Assembly: GCA_030622585.1 (NCBI GenBank)
Contig: JAUXFZ010000248.1
Location: 1 to 5,011 of the forward strand
Direction: 5' to 3'
DNA: 5,011 bases
Source of the DNA: Myxococcales bacterium
GTDB lineage: Bacteria; Myxococcota_A; Polyangia; Polyangiales; Houyiibacteriaceae
The position numbers were made by a program, and so were the translations under genes. Below the pieces are notes generated by a model. The model saw nothing but the letters and a program-made list of their open reading frames with translations. It did not search any database and was not told the origin of the DNA. Positions 1 to 5,011 of this stretch are shown here, piece after piece. Positions within the stretch are counted from its first letter, which is position 1, and the number at the start of each line of letters is the position of its first letter.

Positions 1-1330
1 CGAGCTCCAGGAATTCAGGTGGGAGCTTTGTCTCTTTGAGGGCGCTCCGGACCTTGTCGATGAACATGGGGTCTTCGAACTGCTGTGCGGACACGTTGAC
101 CGCCATCCGCATCGGCTCGAAGTCCATCTCGTGCCACTTCCGAAGCTGTTCGCAGGCGGTCTGCAGCACCCACTCGCCAACCTCGTTGATCAGCCCGAAC
201 TCTTCGAGACCAGCGATGAAATGATACGGCGTGAGAAGACCTCGCGTCGGGCTCATCCACCGCAGAAGTGCTTCCACGCCTATGACCGTGCCAGTCCGAA
301 GGCCGAGTTGAGGCTGGTAAACCAGCTCGAATTCGTTCCTTTCGACCGCCCGGCGCAAGGCCCATTCGAGCGCGTGCCTGGACTGCGCTTCTTCCTGCAT
401 CGCGTCGGCGAAGAACTGATAGCGGCCGCGTCCCGAGGACTTCGCCTGATACATCGCGAGGTCCGCCGCCCGGAGGAGCTCGGACAGATTCTTCCCGTTT
501 TCCGGGTACATGGCGATACCCACGCTGGTCGACGTGTTCACCTCGTGCCCGCAAATGGTCCTGAGGTCGCTCAGGCTCGCGATGATTCGTTCGATGACTG
601 GTAGAACTTCTTTGGCTTCGCTGACGCCTTCGAGGATCACCGCAAACTCGTCGCCTCCGAGGCGGGCCACGGTGTCCTGGTCACGAACACTCGCCCGGAT
701 CCTCTGGGCCGCCTCGATCAGCAACTTGTCCCCGATCTCGTGGCCCAGCATGTCGTTGATCTCTTTGAAGCGATCCATGTCGAGGATCAGGGTCGCCACC
801 CCGGTGCCCGCGCGCAGCGCACGAGCTAGAGCGTGGTCGACTCGCTCGCGAAGCAACGTCCGGTTGGGCAACGAGGTCAGTTGGTCGAAGTGCGCGAGCC
901 GCACCAGCTCGAGCTCGGTTCGTTTTCGCTCCATCGCATAGCGGATCACACGGTGAAGATTCGCACCGTCGATGTGACCCTTGACGAGATAGTCCTGTGC
1001 TCCGGCCTTGACCGAACGGAGCGAAACCGCCTCGTCTTCCCAGGCGCTCACGATCACCAGAGGGATGTCCGGATAGGAGGTTTGCAGGCTCGCGACGGTT
1101 TGCGTCCCACGTGAATCGGGCAGATTGAGGTCGGCTAGGATGACATCCGGGACCAGGTCCTCCGCCGACAGCACCGCGTCGTCCAGCGTGCGGACGTGCG
1201 TCACCCGGTAGTACGCCGAGGTGACCCGTCGCAGCAGCCTTCGAATCAACTGCGCGTCGATCAAGCTGTCCTCTACCAGAAGAACGTCCCGGACCTCGTG
1301 CTCTTCCCCGTCCTCGCGCTTATCGAGCAT
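1..1330 (-). CDS. Response regulator with receiver, GGDEF and EAL domains (c-di-GMP turnover), 3' end beyond the window
   Basis: Reading leftward from an ATG at 1330-1328 gives 443 uninterrupted codons that run off the left edge. A receiver spans about residues 14-135: acidic E20-D21, phosphoacceptor D67 in L-A-D-L-N-L-P, switch S95 and K117 in Y-L-V-K-G. A GGDEF domain follows (about 145-308) with an intact G-G-D-E-F at 225-229 and an RxxD inhibitory site at 216-219, so diguanylate cyclase activity with c-di-GMP feedback is expected. An EAL phosphodiesterase domain starts near 320, with E353-A-L-L-R-W and N412 in V-N-V-S; the window ends before its later catalytic motifs, so phosphodiesterase activity cannot be judged. 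No membrane segment or signal peptide is visible, so it is probably cytoplasmic. The start is secure: the codon directly upstream is an in-frame TGA, and AGGTGA lies nine bases before the ATG. It is divergent from the hybrid kinase, its possible partner. Family assignment is near certain; the signal and partner are inferred. Confidence 0.95.
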   Translation of the reverse strand, partial: MLDKREDGEEHEVRDVLLVEDSLIDAQLIRRLLRRVTSAYYRVTHVRTLDDAVLSAEDLVPDVILADLNLPDSRGTQTVASLQTSYPDIPLVIVSAWEDEAVSLRSVKAGAQDYLVKGHIDGANLHRVIRYAMERKRTELELVRLAHFDQLTSLPNRTLLRERVDHALARALRAGTGVATLILDMDRFKEINDMLGHEIGDKLLIEAAQRIRASVRDQDTVARLGGDEFAVILEGVSEAKEVLPVIERIIASLSDLRTICGHEVNTSTSVGIAMYPENGKNLSELLRAADLAMYQAKSSGRGRYQFFADAMQEEAQSRHALEWALRRAVERNEFELVYQPQLGLRTGTVIGVEALLRWMSPTRGLLTPYHFIAGLEEFGLINEVGEWVLQTACEQLRKWHEMDFEPMRMAVNVSAQQFEDPMFIDKVRSALKETKLPPEFLEL

Positions 1331-1339
1331 TCACCACCA

Positions 1340-1345
1340 TCACCT
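1340..1345 (-). promoter_or_regulatory. Ribosome binding site of the GGDEF-EAL regulator gene
   Basis: On the minus strand AGGTGA lies nine bases upstream of the ATG at 1330-1328. Together with the in-frame TGA directly before that ATG, it fixes the start codon. An earlier out-of-frame ATG at 1340-1338 almost touches this site, which makes it a poor start. Confidence 0.6.
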
Positions 1346-1355
1346 AGAAATACCG

Positions 1356-1384
1356 TTCACAGCGCCTTATTACAGTGCTAGGGT
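1356..1384 (+). promoter_or_regulatory. Candidate promoter for the hybrid kinase gene
   Basis: TTCACA at 1356-1361 and TAGGGT at 1379-1384 are 17 bases apart, and a TG at 1376-1377 gives an extended -10 (TG-C-TAGGGT). Transcription would start near 1391, leaving a leader of about 84 bases before ATG 1475 but only about 12 before GTG 1403. The -10 matches the consensus at only three of six positions, and promoter consensus in this lineage is uncertain, so this is a weak prediction. Confidence 0.25.
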
Positions 1385-1461
1385 TTTACAGGGGCGTCAA
1401 GGGTGATCCGGCCCCCAAGGGTGACCGTGCTGCTGGGTAAGACGCAAACATCAGCGATTTC

Positions 1462-1465
1462 AGGA
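1462..1465 (+). promoter_or_regulatory. Candidate ribosome binding site for ATG 1475 of the hybrid kinase
   Basis: AGGA lies nine bases before ATG 1475, and GAGG (1468-1471) is closer still. The competing GTG at 1403 has AGGGG (1390-1394) eight bases upstream. The site therefore supports ATG 1475 but does not settle the start alone; the position of the first beta strand of the pseudo-receiver, directly after this ATG, is the stronger argument. Confidence 0.4.
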
Positions 1466-1474
1466 ACGAGGCGC

Positions 1475-3406
1475 ATGCGCGTGCTCATCGTCTCGGGCGA
1501 CCCAGAGCGGATCATGCTCGTCCGCGAGAGCCTTCATGCGTGGCCGGAGGCCATGGTTTGCCGCGTCGCCGTGAACCGTCCGGACGCCGTGACCCAGTTC
1601 GAAAGCCATGCGCCTCACATTCTGTGTTGGGACCTGAGCCTTGGGGAGGACCTGCCGGCGACTGCCCGCGGCATTTCGACCCTTCTCCTTGGTGACGAGG
1701 GCTGCACACTTCCCGAGGAGCGCCCGTGGGGAATGGCGCTTCCGGACGCGTACGTCGCTGGCCTGCAGCACGGGATCAATCGCGAGTACGAGCTGCGCCG
1801 GTGCCTCGTGCAACTGCGAGATGCCCATGGGAGTGAGACGCATAGCCGTCTACTGTTGAACCGCGCGACCGATGGAATTGTCGTGCTCGATGGCGCCCAC
1901 AACGTGCGGTTCATCAACCCTGCCGCGTGCGCGATGCTCAGCGTCGACTGCGAAGGCGTGGTGGGCGAATCGTTCGAGCATCCGATCCCCGAAGAGGGCA
2001 ATCCCGAGAGCTACCAGTTGGACCTCCCCGACGGTCTGCGTTCCCATCTAACGGCCACGTCGATCGTTTCGATCTGGGAGGGTTGCGAAGCCACGATCAT
2101 CCAGCTGCAACCAGTGCTACGACCCAGTGCGCCGCCGAGCATTCCGCCTGGTATGGCGGGCCCCGGTGTGGCCGAGGACCGCCTGCGCACCGTCGGCCGC
2201 CTCGCAGCCGGCCTCGCCCACGAGGTGAACAATCCGCTCACCTTCGTCCTGGCAAACCTCGAAAGCCTCCGTGAATCGCACCAAGTGATTCGTCGTTTCA
2301 TCCGAACCTTGCGGGTGGATCTGTCCACGAGGGAGGCCATTACACCGCAGTCCTTCGAGCAGATCACAGCGGATGCGAACCTGCAGGAAGTGCTCGATGA
2401 CGCCGCCGACATGCTCACCGATTGTCACAAGGGGATGCACCGCATCCAAGACATCGCGCGTAGCCTCGGCACATTCTCTCGCGCAGACGACGCGCAAGCC
2501 GAGATGATCGACATCACCCGCATCGTCGACGACGCCTGCGCGATGGTTTTCAACCAGATTCGCTACCGGGCTCGGCTCGTGAAGCGCTTCGAGCCGACCC
2601 CGATGATCGCTGCCTTTCCGGGCCGTATCGCCCAAGCGTTGGTCAACCTGCTGACCAACGCGGCCGAGGCCATCGACGGCGGCGCGTATGACAAGCACCG
2701 CATCGTCGTGTCGACGCGCGTAGAGGGCGACGAGGTGGTGGTCGCGGTCACCGACACCGGCGCGGGAATCGATGAGGACGACCGGGTGCGGATTTTCACT
2801 CCTGGCTTCACGACCAAAGCCCACGAGGGCGGGATGGGGTTGGGTCTGACCGCCTGCATCCGCGTGGCCAAAGCGCATGGCGGGAGGCTCGAAGTGCACC
2901 ACCTCGCGGACGGAGGAACCCGCTTCGAGCTGATTCTGCCCATCGATACCGGCTTGCCCGCCAGGAGGCCACGCCGCGAAAGCCGCCCGGTGTCGGAGGC
3001 TCCGCTTCAGCGGGCGCGAATTCTAATCGTCGATGACGACGCGATGGTCCTGTCCGCCCTCCGCAGGCGCCTGCAACGCCGGTACGACACCGTCACCGTG
3101 CTCGGCGGTGTAGAGGCACTTGCCCGGCTTGCCGAAGACCCGGATTTCGACTCGATAGTCTGTGACCTTATGATGCCGGAGGTTGACGGCAAGTCGTTCT
3201 ACGACTCGGTCAAGCGAGACCATCCGCAGCTAGCTGACCGGATCATCTTCATGAGCGGTGGCGCGTTCACCTCGCGACTCCGAAGATTCGCGGCCGCGGT
3301 GCCCAACCCCGTGTTGGAGAAGCCCGTGAGCCGGGAGGATCTCGAGTCTATGCTCGCCGCTCACCGCCCCGAGCACGAACGACCTTCAGTCGTCCCTGAG
3401 GCCTAG
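1475..3406 (+). CDS. Soluble hybrid sensor histidine kinase: degenerate receiver, PAS, HisKA, HATPase, C-terminal receiver
   Basis: This kinase should autophosphorylate on histidine and pass the phosphate to a receiver aspartate. From ATG 1475 (643 aa): a receiver-like fold (1-119) with D53 but a degenerate active site; a PAS domain (about 120-215); a Pro-rich linker (216-232); HisKA with H249 in A-H-E-V-N-N-P-L; a long helical insert (about 267-303); HATPase with N-box N395, G1 box D427-T-G-A-G, F-box F-T-T-K and G2 box G-L-G-L (455-458); and an intact receiver (about 513-628) with D520-D521, phosphoacceptor D564, S594 and K616. No membrane segment is seen, so it probably senses a cytoplasmic cue, as NtrB does. 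A GTG at 1403 would add 24 residues unlike any receiver start; I prefer ATG 1475 because the first beta strand (R-V-L-I-V) follows it directly. It is divergent from the GGDEF-EAL gene and its 3' end overlaps the NtrC-type gene by 21 bp. The kinase family is certain; ligand and target are unknown. Confidence 0.95.
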   Translation: MRVLIVSGDPERIMLVRESLHAWPEAMVCRVAVNRPDAVTQFESHAPHILCWDLSLGEDLPATARGISTLLLGDEGCTLPEERPWGMALPDAYVAGLQHGINREYELRRCLVQLRDAHGSETHSRLLLNRATDGIVVLDGAHNVRFINPAACAMLSVDCEGVVGESFEHPIPEEGNPESYQLDLPDGLRSHLTATSIVSIWEGCEATIIQLQPVLRPSAPPSIPPGMAGPGVAEDRLRTVGRLAAGLAHEVNNPLTFVLANLESLRESHQVIRRFIRTLRVDLSTREAITPQSFEQITADANLQEVLDDAADMLTDCHKGMHRIQDIARSLGTFSRADDAQAEMIDITRIVDDACAMVFNQIRYRARLVKRFEPTPMIAAFPGRIAQALVNLLTNAAEAIDGGAYDKHRIVVSTRVEGDEVVVAVTDTGAGIDEDDRVRIFTPGFTTKAHEGGMGLGLTACIRVAKAHGGRLEVHHLADGGTRFELILPIDTGLPARRPRRESRPVSEAPLQRARILIVDDDAMVLSALRRRLQRRYDTVTVLGGVEALARLAEDPDFDSIVCDLMMPEVDGKSFYDSVKRDHPQLADRIIFMSGGAFTSRLRRFAAAVPNPVLEKPVSREDLESMLAAHRPEHERPSVVPEA

Positions 3407-4780
3407 CTCCTTCATCTTGTTCTGCAGGCTCTTGCGCGAGATCTTGAGAAGGCGCGCAGTGTGCGTCACGTTGCCGTCCGTCTGATGCAGAGCGCGCCGG
3501 ATGAACTCTCGTTCGAGCTTGAGGGTCGCCTCCTTCACCGCTTCCTTGAGCCCGGTCTCACCGGGGGTCTGCCCAATTCCGCCGACGAGGCCCGGCTCTA
3601 TATCCCCGACCGAGTCCCGAACCTCGGCCGGCAAGTGCTGCGCGCCGACCTCTCCGTCTTCGGCGAAAATAATGCAACGCTCGACCACGTTTTCGAGCTC
3701 CCGGATGTTCCCGGGCCATCCATACCGAAATAGCTGCCTCATCGCCGCGTCCTCGAAACCGGTCGTCGAGCGGTCGAGCTTGGTGTTGAACTTCTGCACG
3801 AAGTGCTCGAGCAGGAGCGGGATATCGCTGGGGCGTTCGCGCAGAGGCGGTAAATGCACATGAACGACGTTCAGGCGGTAGTAGAGGTCTTCGCGAAATC
3901 GGCCGCTTGCGATTCTCTCTTTGAGGTCTCGGTTCGTGGCGGCGACGAGGCGGATGTCGACCGTGATGGTTTTGATGCCACCCACGCGCTCGAACTGTTT
4001 CTCTTGGAGCGCGCGGAGCAGCTTCACCTGCATGCTGACGGGGATCTCCGCGATCTCGTCGAGGAACAGGGTTCCCGTGTGCGCCAGCTCGAAGCGTCCT
4101 GGCTTGCTCGTCACGGCGCCGGTGAACGCGCCCCTCTCGTAGCCGAAGAGCTCGCTCTCGAGAAGGTCCGGCGGGATCGCGGCGCAGTTCACGCTGACGA
4201 ACGGTTTGTCTTTGCGGGAGCTGTTCTCATGCAGGGCGCGCGCGATCAGCTCCTTGCCCGTTCCACTTTCGCCCGTGATGAGGACCGTGCTGGGGGTATC
4301 GGCCACCTTTTCGATGACGTCGTAGACCCCGCGCATCGGCTCCGACTGGCCGATGATGCGGTAGCGTCCGCGTTGGCTGGGGTCGCCGCTCACGTGCTCC
4401 TGGGAGAGCTCCCGGGTGCGCGCCGCCTTACCGACGACCGTCCGGAACTCCGCCTGGTCGAACGGCTTGGTGACGTAGTCGAACGCCCCGAGCTTGAGTG
4501 CCTCCACGGCGGTGTCGACCGTCCCGTGCGCGGTGATCATGATCACCGGCACGTTCGGGAAGTCCTCGCTGACCGACTTCAGCACCTGCATGCCGTCGAG
4601 CTTCGGCATGCGCAGGTCGGTGATCAGGACATCGATGTGATGCTCCGCCATGGCCTCGAGCACCGCAGCGCCGTCGGCAACGCAATGCACCTCGTACCCG
4701 TCGTGCTGCAGTTGTGCCTTCAGGACTCGGCGCAGGTTGTCCTCGTCGTCGGCGACGAGAATCTGTTTGTTTTCAGCCAC
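3386..4780 (-). CDS. NtrC-family sigma-54-dependent response regulator (receiver, AAA+, Fis-type HTH)
   Basis: A complete 464-residue bacterial enhancer-binding protein, the normal size for NtrC/AtoC/ZraR relatives. The receiver (about 5-120) has D11-D12, phosphoacceptor D55 in I-T-D-L-R-M-P, T83 and K105-P. The AAA+ domain (about 142-375) has Walker A G-E-S-G-T-G-K-E (170-177), the sigma-54-contacting G-A-F-T-G-A loop (217-222) intact, Walker B L-F-L-D-E (238-242), the R-E-D-L-Y-Y-R-L region (296-303) and W-P-G-N-I-R-E-L (355-362). A Fis-type helix-turn-helix (about 420-462) ends in S-R-K-S-L-Q-N-K-M. It should bind upstream enhancers and use ATP to open sigma-54 promoters when phosphorylated. 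The start is GTG at 4780-4778 with only a poor purine run (GGGA) as ribosome site; an in-frame TGA lies ten codons upstream with no ATG between, so the start is well bounded. It follows the right-edge gene by 53 bp in the same direction. Which genes it controls cannot be read here. Confidence 0.97.
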   Translation of the reverse strand: MAENKQILVADDEDNLRRVLKAQLQHDGYEVHCVADGAAVLEAMAEHHIDVLITDLRMPKLDGMQVLKSVSEDFPNVPVIMITAHGTVDTAVEALKLGAFDYVTKPFDQAEFRTVVGKAARTRELSQEHVSGDPSQRGRYRIIGQSEPMRGVYDVIEKVADTPSTVLITGESGTGKELIARALHENSSRKDKPFVSVNCAAIPPDLLESELFGYERGAFTGAVTSKPGRFELAHTGTLFLDEIAEIPVSMQVKLLRALQEKQFERVGGIKTITVDIRLVAATNRDLKERIASGRFREDLYYRLNVVHVHLPPLRERPSDIPLLLEHFVQKFNTKLDRSTTGFEDAAMRQLFRYGWPGNIRELENVVERCIIFAEDGEVGAQHLPAEVRDSVGDIEPGLVGGIGQTPGETGLKEAVKEATLKLEREFIRRALHQTDGNVTHTARLLKISRKSLQNKMKELGLRDD

Positions 4781-4808
4781 GGTCCCGAGTGTAGTGCAGC
4801 CCAGTCAG

Positions 4809-4828
4809 CTGTACAGACGCTTCGCGTC
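4809..4828 (-). other. Compact hairpin and 8-bp palindrome in the spacer upstream of the NtrC-type gene
   Basis: GACGC (4816-4820) and GCGTC (4824-4828) pair across three bases; on the minus strand the centre reads GCGAAGC, a sequence known to form an unusually stable mini-hairpin in DNA. It lies directly after the stop codon of the right-edge gene. A perfect palindrome CTGTACAG occupies 4809-4816 and shares one base with the stem. No T-tract follows, so this is not a standard intrinsic terminator. It may be a weak pause or processing site, a protein site, or chance. Confidence 0.3.
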
Positions 4829-4833
4829 GCCGC

Positions 4834-5011
4834 TCAGCTTGCCGCGGCCAAGCGGTGCTCGGCTGCCCGGATTACGGTCGCGCGCTTCTTCCGCGCCCGC
4901 TCGTAATCGAGCACCGCCGTCGTCTGTGGTGCGGACAAGCGCTGCACGCGGTTCACCACGTCCTTGGCGGTCAGCTGGTCGTAGTTGCGTAGCGGGCTCT
5001 GGCCCTTCTTC
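4834..5011 (-). CDS. C-terminal end of an unidentified protein with a short basic helical module, 5' end beyond the window
   Basis: Reading leftward from the right edge, 58 codons are open to a TGA at 4836-4834. The peptide has the pattern P-L-x-N-Y-D-x-L-T-x-K-D-V-V-x-R-V-x-x-L-S, then L-D-Y-E-x-x-R-K-K-R-x-T-V-I, ending in an Ala-rich, basic tail. This resembles a small helical module (Y-D-x-L-T, later L-S, Y-E and R-x-x-V) that I recall at the C-termini of various bacterial helical proteins, including some actinobacterial lipid-droplet or phasin-like proteins; that link is memory-based and weak, so no function is assigned. Evidence that it is real: frame use with G/C at third positions, a sensible motif-bearing peptide, and an in-frame stop followed 53 bp later by a co-directional gene. 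It could share a transcript with the NtrC-type gene. Its full length and start lie outside the window. Confidence 0.7.
   Translation of the reverse strand, partial: KKGQSPLRNYDQLTAKDVVNRVQRLSAPQTTAVLDYERARKKRATVIRAAEHRLAAAS

Larger units (their letters stand above)
1331..1474. promoter_or_regulatory. Divergent intergenic control region between the c-di-GMP regulator and the hybrid kinase
   Basis: This gap separates two divergent genes and must hold promoters for both, if both are transcribed from here. Its left-centre part (about 1345-1390) is clearly richer in A/T than the flanking genes. I see three ACAG-type heptamers (1359, 1372, 1388) and a perfect 9-bp direct repeat CAAGGGTGA (1398-1406 and 1416-1424). 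For the minus strand, TTGACG (1395-1400) and TGTAAT (1369-1374) resemble -35 and -10 boxes, but their 20-base spacing is too long for a good sigma-70 promoter. I found no convincing sigma-54 element (GG-N10-GC type). If the kinase begins at the alternative GTG (1403), the right half is coding and the gap shrinks to 72 bp. Confidence 0.5.

Noticed and set aside
15..554. A 179-codon minus-strand open frame near the left edge
   Set aside because: It is in a different frame from the GGDEF-EAL gene on the same strand, is Arg/Gly-rich and has no motifs. The real gene runs through the left edge with no stop in the window.
1320..1340. A six-codon upstream frame (ATG 1340 to TAA 1320) overlapping the GGDEF-EAL start out of frame
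   Set aside because: The ribosome site almost abuts its ATG, so initiation there is unlikely; the peptide is short and probably fortuitous.
1403..1474. GTG 1403 as the kinase start, adding 24 residues
   Set aside because: The extra residues do not resemble a receiver start, the receiver-like beta strand begins at ATG 1475, and the candidate promoter would leave only about 12 bases of leader. It stays possible because AGGGG lies upstream.
1331..1474. A sigma-54 promoter in the divergent gap, which would suggest control by the NtrC-type protein
   Set aside because: I found no convincing GG-N10-GC element of the TGGCAC/TTGCW type on either strand.
2117..2902. A 261-codon minus-strand open frame inside the kinase gene
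   Set aside because: It is antisense to the HisKA/HATPase region, whose motifs are intact, and its own translation has no domain pattern.
3384..3401. A 6-bp hairpin (CTTCAG/CTGAGG with a 6-base loop) in the convergent overlap, as a possible bidirectional terminator
   Set aside because: The stem is short with a G-T pair, lies in coding sequence of both genes, and has no T-tract on either side.
3854..4906. A 350-codon open frame on the plus strand opposite the NtrC-type gene
   Set aside because: It lies antisense to a gene with every NtrC motif intact, is rich in R, A, H, D and V as expected from the complement of GC-rich codons, and shows no recognisable domain.

Overview
The window looks like a chromosomal signalling locus from a GC-rich Gram-negative bacterium. 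By eye the GC content is high, with G/C strongly favoured at third codon positions. The style of the genes suggests Myxococcota or another deltaproteobacteria-like lineage: a soluble NtrB-like kinase with an H-E-V-N-N-P-L-T H-box, a long HisKA hairpin and a C-terminal receiver, next to an NtrC-type sigma-54 activator. This placement rests on remembered family resemblance, not a search, and is tentative. There is no mobile element, CRISPR array, tRNA or rRNA that I can see.

Layout. (1) Positions 1-1330, minus strand: the first 443 codons of a receiver-GGDEF-EAL cyclic-di-GMP regulator whose 3' end lies beyond the left edge. (2) Positions 1331-1474: a divergent intergenic region with an AT-rich core, possible promoters and two sets of short direct repeats. 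(3) Positions 1475-3406, plus strand (alternative GTG start at 1403): a soluble hybrid histidine kinase, ordered degenerate receiver, PAS, HisKA, HATPase and intact C-terminal receiver. (4) Positions 3386-4780, minus strand: a complete 464-residue NtrC-family response regulator, convergent with the kinase gene and overlapping it by 21 bp. (5) Positions 4781-4833: a short spacer holding a compact hairpin and an 8-bp palindrome. (6) Positions 4834-5011, minus strand: the last 58 codons of an unidentified gene that enters from the right edge and lies upstream of the NtrC-type gene in the same direction.

How they may work together. Three adjacent phosphorelay proteins could form one circuit. The kinase would sense a cytoplasmic cue through PAS and its pseudo-receiver, and could send phosphate to its own C-terminal receiver, to the GGDEF-EAL regulator (a c-di-GMP output) and/or to the NtrC-type regulator (a sigma-54 transcription output). 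The gene order makes this plausible, but nothing in the sequence proves who phosphorylates whom. The most unusual element is the kinase's N-terminal receiver. It keeps the phosphoacceptor-position aspartate but appears to have lost the acidic pair, the switch Thr/Ser and the conserved lysine. I see no wholly new system here; these are recognisable families with a few features worth checking.
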